This document shows, piece by piece, positions 1-7,505 of a stretch of DNA of 64,000 bases. Numbering within the stretch: position 1 is the first letter of the stretch; every line of letters starts with the position of its first letter. Source of the stretch: Sphingomonadales bacterium (lineage in GTDB: Bacteria; Pseudomonadota; Alphaproteobacteria; SMXS01); assembly GCA_022844405.1 (NCBI GenBank), contig JALHLV010000018.1:23463-87462 (forward strand), in the 5' to 3' direction. The translations under genes and the position numbers were made by a program. A model generated the notes under the pieces. The model saw only the letters and a program-made list of their open reading frames with translations. It had not been told where the DNA came from and searched no databases.

Positions 1-1
1 C

Positions 2-94
2 GTCGGCTTCTCGGCCACCTATGGCCGCGACTTCTTCGGCAACGTCTTCGAGATCATGGAGATCCGCGAAGGCGCCGACATCAGGCCGCTGTAG
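2..94 (+). CDS. VOC/glyoxalase-like protein, C-terminal fragment
   Basis: Only the last 30 codons lie in the window; the gene starts upstream of base 1. The readable end contains Tyr-Gly-Arg-Asp-Phe-Phe-Gly-Asn-x-Phe-Glu-Ile-x-Glu. This matches the final strand of vicinal-oxygen-chelate (glyoxalase/dioxygenase) domains, where D-x-x-G-N-x-x-E supplies the last metal-ligand glutamate. The substrate cannot be inferred from such a short piece. The call rests on this motif alone. Confidence 0.55.
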   Translation, partial: VGFSATYGRDFFGNVFEIMEIREGADIRPL

Positions 95-149
95 GAACTG
101 CTCATCTCCACCGGTCGTTGGGGATTGACCAACGATCATGGAGGAGGCG

Positions 150-224
150 ATGAAGTGGGGACTGCTGTGGCTGCTGGGCGTGCCGATCCCGGTGCTGATC
201 CTGCTCTATTTCCTGTTCGGCTAG
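150..224 (+). CDS. 24-residue hydrophobic membrane peptide
   Basis: A very short frame reads MKWGLLWLLGVPIPVLILLY and then FLFG before a TAG stop. It is one transmembrane segment broken by a Val-Pro-Ile-Pro kink. A strong GGAGG lies 5 nt before the ATG; an upstream in-frame ATG at 138 has no comparable site, so 150 is preferred. Its function is unknown. Similar one-helix peptides are common in Proteobacteria and are often missed by gene finders. Stop 224 runs straight into two hairpins (236-255 and 283-313). Confidence 0.55.
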   Translation: MKWGLLWLLGVPIPVLILLYFLFG

Positions 225-235
225 AGCGCTTTCAG

Positions 236-313
236 CCAAGGCGGAATCGCCTTGGCGTCCGAAAGCCGCGGCGACGACTGCAAGAGTGGTTCAGCATTAG
301 CTGAAACCACTCT
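236..313. terminator. Pair of hairpins between convergent genes
   Basis: Two inverted repeats fill the gap. CCAAGGCG (236-243) pairs with CGCCTTGG (248-255) around a GAAT loop. AGAGTGGTT plus CAGC (283-295) pairs with GCTG plus AACCACTCT (300-313) around ATTA, with one bulged base. There is no long T tract. They separate the convergent small membrane peptide and GyrI-like gene, so a bidirectional terminator or a dispersed intergenic palindrome are both possible. Confidence 0.45.
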
Positions 314-926
314 AGGCCATCGGCTGGACCGGCTGGCGCAGCACCATCCTGCGCCGCTCGGGTGCGGCCCGGCTCCAGTCGTCCAGGTAGATCTCGTGAT
401 AGGCGCCAGCCGGCGCCAACCTGTTCTGTGGCAGGAACCGGGTGTAGAGCCGCTCGAGCAGCGCGGGTATGTCCTGCGCCGGACCGACATGCATGATCTG
501 GGCGCACCTGCCTTCCTCGAAGGATTCCATGCGCAGCGTATCCGGCAGATCGCCAAGCTGTTCGCGGGCGCGGGCCACCGCGTCTGAAAACATCGCCTCA
601 TCGGTAAAGCTGGGCACCGTGATCATGGCCCGCCACAGCCACCTGTCCTTGTTGCCGGTGGCGAGATCGCGCATGTCGTCCGCCCGGTAGAGCATCTCGA
701 CCGGTGCGTCCACGAACGACTTGCCCATTCGGGAACGGGCCTCGCGCCGTATGGGCTGGATGGCGGTGAACAGGCACTTGATCGCATGGGCGCCGGCGCC
801 CGTTTCCGGGGGGCCTTGCCCATCGATGGTGGCAAACGGCAGTTCGGGCACGTCGACCAGGACGAAGTCCTGCGTGCCGGGCATATAGAGTTCCTTGAGC
901 TTGGCGCGGTCCTTGGTCAGGTCCAT
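312..926 (-). CDS. GyrI-like small-molecule-binding domain protein
   Basis: 204 aa, with no DNA-binding domain and no signal peptide. The sequence (start MDLTKDRAKLKELYMP, then DFVLVDVPELPFATIDGQG, and late 'APAGAYHEIYLDDW') is typical of stand-alone GyrI-like (SHS2/effector-binding) proteins. The closing H-E-I-Y-L-x-D block is characteristic of this group. The family is thought to bind or hydrolyse small hydrophobic compounds; no substrate can be assigned here. ATG at 926 is preceded by GGAG. It begins 6 nt after the stop of the PadR gene on the same strand, so the two form an operon. PadR plus GyrI-like pairs recur and suggest a small-molecule response. Confidence 0.75.
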   Translation of the reverse strand: MDLTKDRAKLKELYMPGTQDFVLVDVPELPFATIDGQGPPETGAGAHAIKCLFTAIQPIRREARSRMGKSFVDAPVEMLYRADDMRDLATGNKDRWLWRAMITVPSFTDEAMFSDAVARAREQLGDLPDTLRMESFEEGRCAQIMHVGPAQDIPALLERLYTRFLPQNRLAPAGAYHEIYLDDWSRAAPERRRMVLRQPVQPMA

Positions 927-932
927 GTCGGT

Positions 933-1478
933 TCACTCCATCCACGGTTTGGTTTTCATATAGGCGAGGGTCTCGGCGATCCAGGCTTGCTCCGCCGCCA
1001 GCTGGCCGGCCGAGAAGTCGAAAAGCGCTTCAATGAAATCGGGCAGCGGCTGGCGCCCCAGTCGCACGCGTTCCAGCCGCTCCATTTCGCGGGATATCGC
1101 CTCGCCCCGCGCTTCGAGGGCGCCGAGCGCCGCCTCGCGCGGCAGCGCCGGCCAATGGACCATCCCGAGCAACGCCGATGAGTAGGTGGGGCGGAAACCG
1201 CCCAGCGCCTCCAGGGTGTGCGCGACCAGCACCGCGTGGCCGGCAGGCGTGATCGAATAGGATTTCCTGGCCTTGCTTCCGGCGGGCGTCTGCGCCGTCG
1301 CGAAGCCGGCTTTCTCCAGCTTTCCCAGCACGAAATAGATCGATGAGAAGCCGATCTGTGTCCATTCGCGCATGCCGCGTTGCTCGATGACCTGCTCCAG
1401 CTCGTAGCCATGGCGCGGCATCTCGGCGACGAGACCCAGGACCAGCAACTCGGCATCTGTCAGCGCGGTCGACTTCAT
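933..1478 (-). CDS. PadR-family transcriptional regulator
   Basis: 181 aa. Residues 1-85 form a PadR winged helix: 'LTDAELLVLGLVAEMPRHGYEL', the recognition helix region 'SSIYFVLGKLEKAG', then a wing ending in 'KSYSITPAGH'. The C-terminal half is helical, consistent with the family's dimerisation arm. PadR proteins repress nearby genes and release DNA on binding phenolics or drugs; the effector here is unknown. It probably controls itself and the downstream GyrI-like gene. The start codon touches a perfect 6+6 palindrome (1479-1494) and no Shine-Dalgarno is visible, so the mRNA may be leaderless. Confidence 0.85.
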   Translation of the reverse strand: MKSTALTDAELLVLGLVAEMPRHGYELEQVIEQRGMREWTQIGFSSIYFVLGKLEKAGFATAQTPAGSKARKSYSITPAGHAVLVAHTLEALGGFRPTYSSALLGMVHWPALPREAALGALEARGEAISREMERLERVRLGRQPLPDFIEALFDFSAGQLAAEQAWIAETLAYMKTKPWME

Positions 1479-1494
1479 ATTCTAATACTAGAAT
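1479..1494. promoter_or_regulatory. Palindromic operator abutting the padR start codon
   Basis: ATTCTA (1479-1484), spacer ATAC, TAGAAT (1489-1494) is a perfect inverted repeat directly next to the padR ATG (1478-1476). Its A/T-rich arms could also form the -10 region. PadR family members usually bind such palindromes in their own promoters. Autoregulation is inferred. Confidence 0.55.
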
Positions 1495-1611
1495 AGTCCG
1501 GCGCGTGGCGTCAATACGCAAGATGATGCCGGGTTGAGGTTAGGGCTGGCGGTGCCTGCCGTTCCGCCGCTACATTCCCTGCACCCATGACTTAACCGAG
1601 GGAGACGGATC

Positions 1612-2160
1612 ATGAGCGACGACCTTGTTGCCGAGCTGAGGGCGCTGCGCGCCGAAGTCGAGCGGCTGAAATCCAGGGACGAGATCCTGCAGCAGATCAC
1701 CCGCTACGGACGCGGCCAGGAATGGCTCGATCCGACCCTGATGGACGAGGTGTTCTACGACGACGCCCATGTGGATTTCGGCTTTTTCGTCGGCGTCTGG
1801 AAGGACTACAAGCCGGTGCTGATGGACATCGAGGCCAGCGGCGAGACCACCTTCCACCTGTGCGCGGCGCCGGCCATCGAGTTCGACGGGCCGAACAAAG
1901 CCTATGCCGAGGTCTACGGCATTGCCGGCGGCCGCGGCTATGACGGCAAGACCAACGTGTTCGGCGGCCGTTACTTCGACGTCTGGGAGCGCCGCGCCAC
2001 GCATTGGAAGATCGCCAGCCGCATCTTCAAGCTGGACTGGCACATCGACCACCAGTTCCCGCCCGGCGAGTCGGTCATGCACCCCGAACTGGAGCCCGCC
2101 AGGCCCCGTTCGCCGGAGAACAAACTGTTCCGCCGCATGGGCCAGGCCGTCACGCGCTAG
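1612..2160 (+). CDS. SnoaL-like (NTF2-fold) protein
   Basis: 182 aa. An N-terminal amphipathic helix (ELRALRAEVERLKSRDEILQ) is followed by an NTF2/SnoaL-like alpha+beta barrel, with 'ITRYGRGQEWLDPTLMDEVFYDDAHVDFG' near residues 27-55 and 'ERRATHWKIASRIFKLDW' near 127-145. This fold includes polyketide cyclases, ketosteroid isomerase-like enzymes and dehydratases. The local order helix, 'DxFYDDAHVDFG', 'F.GRYFDVWE...WKI' fits SnoaL_4-type proteins of unknown substrate. GGGAG precedes the ATG. It stands alone, divergent from padR. Confidence 0.65.
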   Translation: MSDDLVAELRALRAEVERLKSRDEILQQITRYGRGQEWLDPTLMDEVFYDDAHVDFGFFVGVWKDYKPVLMDIEASGETTFHLCAAPAIEFDGPNKAYAEVYGIAGGRGYDGKTNVFGGRYFDVWERRATHWKIASRIFKLDWHIDHQFPPGESVMHPELEPARPRSPENKLFRRMGQAVTR

Positions 2161-2178
2161 GACCGGCCGCCCGTCAGA

Positions 2179-2199
2179 CCCTCTCCCAGCGGGAGAGGG
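2179..2199. repeat. Short perfect hairpin CCCTCTCCC/GGGAGAGGG
   Basis: A 9-bp stem with loop AGC lies 18 bp after the SnoaL-like stop. It has no T tract. Its core resembles the CCTTCTCCCC/GGGGAGAAGG hairpins of the larger repeats at 14261 and 33575, so it may be a reduced copy. It may also act as a terminator for the gene upstream. Confidence 0.45.
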
Positions 2200-2301
2200 A
2201 ACTGCTTCGCCCGATGTGGTGCCATGAAACCAAACCCGCGAGCCGGACGTTACCGAGTGTGACCAAACCAAACAGGCCAACCATGGCCCATGGAGCGAAA
2301 C

Positions 2302-2457
2302 ATGCTCGGTACCATTCTGCTCATCATATTGGTTCTCCTGCTCATCGGCGCGTTGCCGGCATGGCCGCACAGCCGCAACTGGGGCTACGCGCCCACGGGC
2401 GGCATCGGCCTCGTGCTGGTGATCATCGTCGTGCTGCTGCTGCTGGGGCGGATCTAG
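2302..2457 (+). CDS. DUF3309 small membrane protein
   Basis: 51 aa. Two hydrophobic helices (MLGTILLIILVLLLIGALPA and GGIGLVLVIIVVLLLLG) flank the loop 'WPHSRNWGYAPT'. That loop, with W-P-x-S-x-x-W-G-Y-x-P, is the signature of DUF3309, a short two-helix family widespread in Alphaproteobacteria with no known function. GGAGCG lies 5' of the ATG. The stop at 2457 is 5 nt before the GTG of the MipA-like gene, so the two may be co-transcribed. Confidence 0.8.
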   Translation: MLGTILLIILVLLLIGALPAWPHSRNWGYAPTGGIGLVLVIIVVLLLLGRI

Positions 2458-2462
2458 AGCCT

Positions 2463-3308
2463 GTGACCGGACCGCTTCGCGTAGCCGGCGCCGCCGTGCT
2501 TGTGACCACACTGTTCTTCGCGCCGGCTTCGCGGGCGGAAAACACGGTCTTGGGGTTGGACTTCGGACAGTCCGACCTGCTCGAGGACGTGGGCGAATTC
2601 TGGACCGAGGTCAGCGACGACTTCCGGTTCAAGCTCGGCGTCGGCATGGCCGTCGCGCCGCGCTTCGAGGGCTCGAACGACTACAAGGCGCGGGTGATGC
2701 CCAAGTTCTCGCTGCGCTACAAGAACCTGCTGTCGCTCCACAACACGCGCCTGCGGGTGTTCATCGTCCACAACGAGAAGTTCGTCACCGGCGCGCAGGC
2801 CCGCTACCGCTTCGGCCGCGACGAGGACAGTGCGCCCGACCTCATGGGCCTCGGCAATGTGAGCGATTCCTTCGAACTCGGCGGCTTCGCCGAATGGCGT
2901 CCCGGCTGGGCGATCGTCGGCGCCGAGGTGGGCCGCGACGTGGCCGGCGGTCATGACGGACTGATCGCGGCGATCTATGCCGGCTCGCAGCTTCCGCTCG
3001 GCGGCGGCTTCAGCCTCCAGGGCGGTGCCCAGGTCACCTGGGCCAGCGGCAACTTCATGGAGCGCAATTTCGGAGTCACCGAGGCCCAGGGCATCGCCAG
3101 CGGCCTGCCCGAATTCGATGCCGGCTCGGGCATCAAGGACGTCGCCGCGCGGGTCGGTGTGCGCTTCAACAGGTGGAAGCACTGGGATTTCGCGTCCTAT
3201 GTCGCTTATTCCAGGCTGATGAGCGACGCCTCGGGCAGCCCGCTGGTCGAGCTGCGCGGCAGCCCCAACCAGTTCATGTGGTCCATCTCCGGCCAATACC
3301 GGTTCTAA
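2463..3308 (+). CDS. MipA/OmpV-family outer-membrane protein
   Basis: 281 aa from GTG. The start is chosen because it gives a complete signal peptide (hydrophobic run VAGAAVLVTTLFFAP, cleavage after Ala-Ser-Arg-Ala). The mature part has alternating beta strands with the family's typical opening 'FRFKLGVGMAVAPRFEGSNDY', a 'FGVTEAQ' segment, and a terminal strand ending in Phe ('WSISGQYRF'), as expected for BAM-assembled barrels. MipA/OmpV proteins sit in the outer membrane and have been linked to murein scaffolding or porin roles. Specific function here is unknown. The stop overlaps the convergent DUF445 stop by 4 nt. Confidence 0.8.
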   Translation: MTGPLRVAGAAVLVTTLFFAPASRAENTVLGLDFGQSDLLEDVGEFWTEVSDDFRFKLGVGMAVAPRFEGSNDYKARVMPKFSLRYKNLLSLHNTRLRVFIVHNEKFVTGAQARYRFGRDEDSAPDLMGLGNVSDSFELGGFAEWRPGWAIVGAEVGRDVAGGHDGLIAAIYAGSQLPLGGGFSLQGGAQVTWASGNFMERNFGVTEAQGIASGLPEFDAGSGIKDVAARVGVRFNRWKHWDFASYVAYSRLMSDASGSPLVELRGSPNQFMWSISGQYRF

Positions 3309-4573
3309 CGCGCCGCGATCACCGCGATCAGGTACAGCGTGCATCCCACCAATCCGCCGACGATGGTGCCGTTCACCCTGATGAACTGCAGGTCGCGGCC
3401 GATTGCCAGCTCCGCGCGATCGGTCAGAGTCTTCGCGTCCCAGCTGCGCACCACCTCGGTGATGAACGCGCCGATCTCGCGCCGCCACGGTACGATGCCG
3501 GTGCGCACCGCCTCGTCGAGCCAGGCGTTCAGCCGCTCGCGCATGTCCGGCGCCTCGTTCAGCGTCCGGCCGATGGAACGGATGCCGTCGGCGATCGTGG
3601 CGCGCAGCGATGCCGAATGGGCACCCGAGCCGTCCTCGAGCTGGGCGCGCAGGTGCTGCCACAGGTTCGCCAGATAGTCCTGCGTCGCCGGGCTGTCGAG
3701 GATGCGCCGGGCGAAATCGCGGACCTGCTGCTGGGTGGCGGGCCGGGTGCGCAGGTTCCCGATCAGGTCGTCGACGGCCGCGTCGAACTGCGCGCGCACG
3801 GCGTGATCGGGGTTCGACATGTCGCCGAGGAAGTCGGTGATGCCGCCGACGATGGCGGTCGCCACCTTGCGGTCGACGCTGCGGGGAATCCACCATTTGC
3901 TCTGGGCATCGACCTGGTCGTAGATCGTGTCCGCGTGCTGCTCCAGATAGCGCCGGGCGACGATCAGTGCCTGGTCCAGCAGCGCATGGTGCTGATCACT
4001 GTCGCGCAGCAGCGCCAGCACGTTGCCCAGCACCACCGGCAGGTTGACGTTTTCGAGCTGGCGGCTCAGCGCCCGGTGGAAGAACGCCCGAACGTCGGCG
4101 TCGCTCACCGTCGCCATCATCCGCGGTACGGCCGCCACCACGCGGTCCGCGATGGTGCGGGCGACGCCCGGATCGCCCATCCAGCGGCCGACCCTTCCGG
4201 CGACATCCACCGTCCGCAGCTTGGCGGCGACGGTTTCCGGCTCCAGGAAATGCCGGGCGACGAAGTTGCCCAGGTTCTCGCCGATCCTGTCCTTGTTGTT
4301 GGGCAGGATGGCGGTGTGCGGTATGGGGATGCCCAGCGGATGGCGGAACAGGGCGGTCACCGCGAACCAGTCGGCCAGGCCGCCGACCACCGCCGCCTCG
4401 GCGCCGTTGTGGGCAAGGCCGACCCAGAAACCGTCGATCGGCCAGAACAGCGTCGCGCCATACACCGCCGCCATGGCGAGCAGCAGCAGGCCGGCGCCCA
4501 TGCGGTAGCGGCCGAGCGCCCGGCGCTGTGCCTCTTCCCATCCGAAGCTTGTTTCGCTATTTAGGGCGGTCAC
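3305..4573 (-). CDS. DUF445 membrane protein (YjiN-like)
   Basis: 422 aa from GTG, with AGGAG 7 nt upstream. A transmembrane segment near residues 25-45 (GAGLLLLAMAAVYGATLFW) is followed by the hallmark 'GAEAAVVGGLADWFAVTALFRHPLG' and 'IPIPHTAILPNNKDRIGENLGNFV', a long helical middle, and a C-terminal membrane segment (GGLVGCTLYLIAVIAAR). This is the DUF445 architecture: an inner-membrane protein with a large helical domain and no established biochemical role. It stands alone on this strand. Confidence 0.88.
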   Translation of the reverse strand: MTALNSETSFGWEEAQRRALGRYRMGAGLLLLAMAAVYGATLFWPIDGFWVGLAHNGAEAAVVGGLADWFAVTALFRHPLGIPIPHTAILPNNKDRIGENLGNFVARHFLEPETVAAKLRTVDVAGRVGRWMGDPGVARTIADRVVAAVPRMMATVSDADVRAFFHRALSRQLENVNLPVVLGNVLALLRDSDQHHALLDQALIVARRYLEQHADTIYDQVDAQSKWWIPRSVDRKVATAIVGGITDFLGDMSNPDHAVRAQFDAAVDDLIGNLRTRPATQQQVRDFARRILDSPATQDYLANLWQHLRAQLEDGSGAHSASLRATIADGIRSIGRTLNEAPDMRERLNAWLDEAVRTGIVPWRREIGAFITEVVRSWDAKTLTDRAELAIGRDLQFIRVNGTIVGGLVGCTLYLIAVIAAR

Positions 4574-4714
4574 TGGCCGGCTCCTGAAGTTTTCAGCATT
4601 GCTACACTAGCGTAACGCCGCGTCTCCGCGTCAGGCCCCATCCCGCCTTTGGGCGCGAAACGGGATTTCGCCGTGGTGGCGTGATAAGGTCAGCCAGTCC
4701 TGTAGGAGTTGCCC

Positions 4715-4924
4715 GTGCAAGAAGTCGTCGTTCCGTGCCCTTCCTGTGGGAAGACCGCCTATCAGGCGCCGGAACGCCCCCCCACGCTGGCCGAGATGGT
4801 CGGCAGCCTGTGCCCGCATTGTGGCCACGCTCTGACCAAGCCCGAGCTGCAGAAGCACTTTCAGGAGCTGATCCTCAAGGAAGCGGCGGCGCTCCTGTCG
4901 CGCATGCCGCAGCGGAAGTTCTGA
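4715..4924 (+). CDS. Small zinc-ribbon protein
   Basis: 69 aa from GTG, with AGGAG (4704-4708) at 6 nt spacing; an in-frame TTG at 4709 touches the SD and is less likely. Two CxxC knuckles, CPSC (about residues 8-11) and CPHC (about 33-36), are joined by a 21-residue loop, a typical zinc-ribbon spacing. The C-terminal half is an amphipathic helix (TKPELQKHFQELILKEAAAL). Such mini-ribbons often mediate nucleic-acid or protein contacts; no partner can be named. It lies 82 nt upstream of the SDR/halohydrin-dehalogenase-like gene and could be co-transcribed with it. Confidence 0.65.
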   Translation: MQEVVVPCPSCGKTAYQAPERPPTLAEMVGSLCPHCGHALTKPELQKHFQELILKEAAALLSRMPQRKF

Positions 4925-5006
4925 TCCGGCGATTGCGCCGGCATGGCTGGCCGGACACTGGCGGCGCGCCGGCGTTAGATCGCGCCTCGATACCGGAGGA
5001 CAAGAC

Positions 5007-5741
5007 ATGCTGCTCAGGGACCGCAAAATCCTCGTCACTTTCGCCACCCATTGGGCGGGGCCGGAAATCTGCGACGGCCTGATCGAGGAGGGCGCTTCGG
5101 TCGTCTGCCATGATCCCGCCTTCGCCGACAAGGCGCGGGCCGAGGCGTTCGTGGCCGGCCGGGGCAATCTCACCGCTGTCGCCCATGAACAGCCGGCCGA
5201 CATCGTGTCGGCCGCGCTCTCGGCGCTCGGGCATCTCGACGTGCTGGTCAACAACGACGCCTTCCCGGCGATCCGCGCGCCGGTCGAGACCGCCGATCCG
5301 CGGGACTTTCGCGACGGCATCGAGGCGCTGATGGTGTTCCCTTTCATGATGGCGGGCGCCGTGGTGCCGCACATGAAGGCGCGCAAGGCCGGCAAGATCC
5401 TGTTCCTCACCTCGGCCTCGGCGCTCAACGGGCTGGCCAACTATTCCATGTACGCGGCGGCGAGGGCGGGCGCCAACGGCCTCGCCAAATCGCTGGCGCG
5501 CGAACTGGGCAAGGACAACATCCAGGTCAACGCCATCGCCTCCAACTACATCGAGAACCCGGACTATTTCCCGCCGGAGCTGCTGGCCAACAAGGAAGCC
5601 TACGCGAAGATGGTGAAGAACATCCCGCTGGGCCGCCTCGGCAAGCCCCGGGAGGCGGCGCATCTGGTGGCGTTCTACGCCTCCGACCGCAGCGACTTCA
5701 TCACCGGCAACATCATGCCTTTCTCTGGTGGATGGGCGTAG
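5007..5741 (+). CDS. Halohydrin dehalogenase-like SDR protein
   Basis: 244 aa Rossmann-fold protein of the SDR superfamily, but not a classical dehydrogenase. The N-terminus lacks TGxxxGxG and instead has T11-x4-W16-x-G18. The catalytic residues are S136-x12-Y149-x3-R153, with Arg replacing the usual SDR Lys. Halohydrin dehalogenases (HheA/B/C) are defined by T-x4-F-x-G, which forms the halide pocket, and S-x12-Y-x3-R. All positions are collinear with HheC (T7, F12, G14, S132, Y145, R149) at a constant +4 offset. Further agreements recalled from HheC include 'CHD' near residue 34, 'EQPAD' for EQEPAE, and 'ARAGA..LA..L..ELG'. Predicted reaction: vicinal haloalcohol to epoxide plus halide, and reverse ring opening. 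Phe-to-Trp in motif 1 is the one departure. Confidence 0.72.
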   Translation: MLLRDRKILVTFATHWAGPEICDGLIEEGASVVCHDPAFADKARAEAFVAGRGNLTAVAHEQPADIVSAALSALGHLDVLVNNDAFPAIRAPVETADPRDFRDGIEALMVFPFMMAGAVVPHMKARKAGKILFLTSASALNGLANYSMYAAARAGANGLAKSLARELGKDNIQVNAIASNYIENPDYFPPELLANKEAYAKMVKNIPLGRLGKPREAAHLVAFYASDRSDFITGNIMPFSGGWA

Positions 5742-5759
5742 GACGGGAAGGCTGTCGGC

Positions 5760-7151
5760 ATGGTCAACCCGATCCTCAACACCGACAGCTACAAGACCAG
5801 CCATTTCCTCCAATATCCGCCCGGCACGACGCGGCTGTTCGCCTATCTCGAAAGCCGGGGCGGCGCCTATGACCGGACGCTGTTCTTCGGGCTGCAGGCG
5901 ATCCTGAAGCAGGAATTCGCCACGCCCGTCACCCGTGACCACATCGAGGAAGCGGCCGAACTGCTGGACGCGCACGGCCTGCGCTTCAATGGCGCCGGCT
6001 GGCAACTGCTGCTCGAGCGGCACGGCGGGCGCCTGCCGGTCGAAATCCGTGCGATCCCCGAGGGAACGGTGGCGCCCACGCGCAACGCGATGATGACGGT
6101 GGTGAACACGGACCCGGACTTCCCGTGGCTGGCGTCCTATGTGGAAACCGCGCTGCTGCGCATCTGGTATCCGGTCACCGTGGCGACGATCAGCTGGCAT
6201 GTCCGCCAGACCATCCGAGCCGCGCTCGTCAGGACCGCCGACGATCCCGAGGCCGAGCTGCCGTTCAAGCTGCACGATTTCGGCGCACGCGGCGTCTCCA
6301 GCGAGCAGAGCGCCATGCTGGGCGGTATGGCCCATCTGGTCAGCTTTAGGGGAACCGACACGTTGTCCGCCATCCTGGGCGCGCAGCGGTTCTACGGCGA
6401 GCCAATGGCCGGCTTCAGCATCCCGGCTGCCGAGCACAGCACGATCACGAGCTGGGGCCGTGACGGCGAAGTGGATGCCTATGCCAATATGCTCGCGCGG
6501 TTCGGCAGGCCCGGCGGCATCTTCGCCGTCGTCTCGGACAGCTACGATCTCTATGCGGCGATCGATCACATCTGGGGCGAACGGCTTCGCCAAAAGGTCA
6601 TCGAAAGCGGCGCGACGCTGGTGATCAGGCCCGATAGCGGCGATCCGGTCACCGTCGTGGCGAAGACCATGGCGCTGCTCGAAACCCGCTTCGGCTCGGA
6701 CACGAACGCCAGGGGCTACCGCGTGCTGCGGCATGTGCGGGTGATCCAGGGCGACGGCGTCAATCCCGACAGCATCGCGGCGATCCTCGAGCGCACCGTC
6801 GCCGACGGCTTCTGCGCGTCGAACATTGCCTTCGGCATGGGCGGCGCGCTGCTGCAGAAGCTCGACCGCGACACCCAGGCGTTCGCATACAAGGCCAGCG
6901 CCGCCGAGATCGATGGCGAATGGCGGCCGGTCTACAAGGATCCGGTGACCGATAGCGGCAAGCGCTCCAAGCGCGGCTTGCTGGGACTGGTTCGGGACGG
7001 CGACGGCTGGCGCACCGTCCCGGTTGACGGCCGGGATTTTCAGCCGCTGGACGGTGGTGACAACCTGCTCCGGCCGGTCTGGCGGGACGGCGATCTGCTG
7101 GTGGACGACAGCTTCGCCGCGATCAGGATGCGGGCTGACGAAAGGGCCTGA
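5760..7151 (+). CDS. nadV: Nicotinamide phosphoribosyltransferase (NAMPT/NadV type)
   Basis: 463 aa, near the 460-490 aa usual for the family. It converts nicotinamide and PRPP to NMN in NAD salvage. Visible hallmarks: N-terminal 'LNTDSYKTSHFLQYPPGT'; 'HDFGARGVSS' near 172-181; 'FRGTD' ending at D200, matching the Asp that selects nicotinamide over nicotinate; 'AAEHSTIT' with H226, the position of the phosphorylated catalytic His; 'VIRPDSGDP'; and 'GFGMGGALLQ'-like 'AFGMGGALLQ' near the C-terminus. It starts 18 nt after the halohydrin-dehalogenase-like gene, so co-transcription is likely, though no pathway link is obvious. Confidence 0.88.
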   Translation: MVNPILNTDSYKTSHFLQYPPGTTRLFAYLESRGGAYDRTLFFGLQAILKQEFATPVTRDHIEEAAELLDAHGLRFNGAGWQLLLERHGGRLPVEIRAIPEGTVAPTRNAMMTVVNTDPDFPWLASYVETALLRIWYPVTVATISWHVRQTIRAALVRTADDPEAELPFKLHDFGARGVSSEQSAMLGGMAHLVSFRGTDTLSAILGAQRFYGEPMAGFSIPAAEHSTITSWGRDGEVDAYANMLARFGRPGGIFAVVSDSYDLYAAIDHIWGERLRQKVIESGATLVIRPDSGDPVTVVAKTMALLETRFGSDTNARGYRVLRHVRVIQGDGVNPDSIAAILERTVADGFCASNIAFGMGGALLQKLDRDTQAFAYKASAAEIDGEWRPVYKDPVTDSGKRSKRGLLGLVRDGDGWRTVPVDGRDFQPLDGGDNLLRPVWRDGDLLVDDSFAAIRMRADERA

Positions 7152-7154
7152 GGC

Positions 7155-7502
7155 TCAGTCGGCACCTGTCGCCAGCCGCCAGTGGGCGCAGTCCTGCCGA
7201 GCTGCTCGCGGGCGTCGGCCACGTAACGGGCGCGGTCCTCGGCGGTCGACGTGTCCTTCCAGCGGCCGTTGGTGCCCTTGTTGACGAAGACCGACGCGCC
7301 GCCGTCCCAGAACACGCTGCCCAGCGGTGCCGACCTGGCGGCGTGGGCCTTCATGTAGTCGAAGCCGCAATGTTCGATGATGGCGGGGAACCGGCTCTCG
7401 TCGACCGGAATGTCGAGGACGCCGGCGATGCGGCGGATTTCGCCCGGCAGGTCGCGCTTCAGCGCGTCGAAAATGCACCAGCAGCACGTTGGGCAGGTGG
7501 CC
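7155..7502 (-). pseudogene. Decayed sulfotransferase, C-terminal remnant
   Basis: Reading the minus strand across frames recovers the C-terminal third of a Sulfotransfer_1 domain: 'LPNVLLVHF', then 'DALKRDLPGEIRRIAGVLDI', 'HCGFDYMK', 'KGTNGRWKD' (the PAPS-binding 3'-phosphate motif K-G-x-x-G-x-W) and finally 'DCAHWRLATGAD' before TGA. At least two single-base shifts are needed, one in the CATTTTC run near 7465 and one near 7198. The N-terminal part with the PAPS P-loop-like motif is absent: readable homology begins directly after the stop of the VOC gene at 7506. Non-functional. Confidence 0.75.
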
Positions 7503-7505
7503 TCT

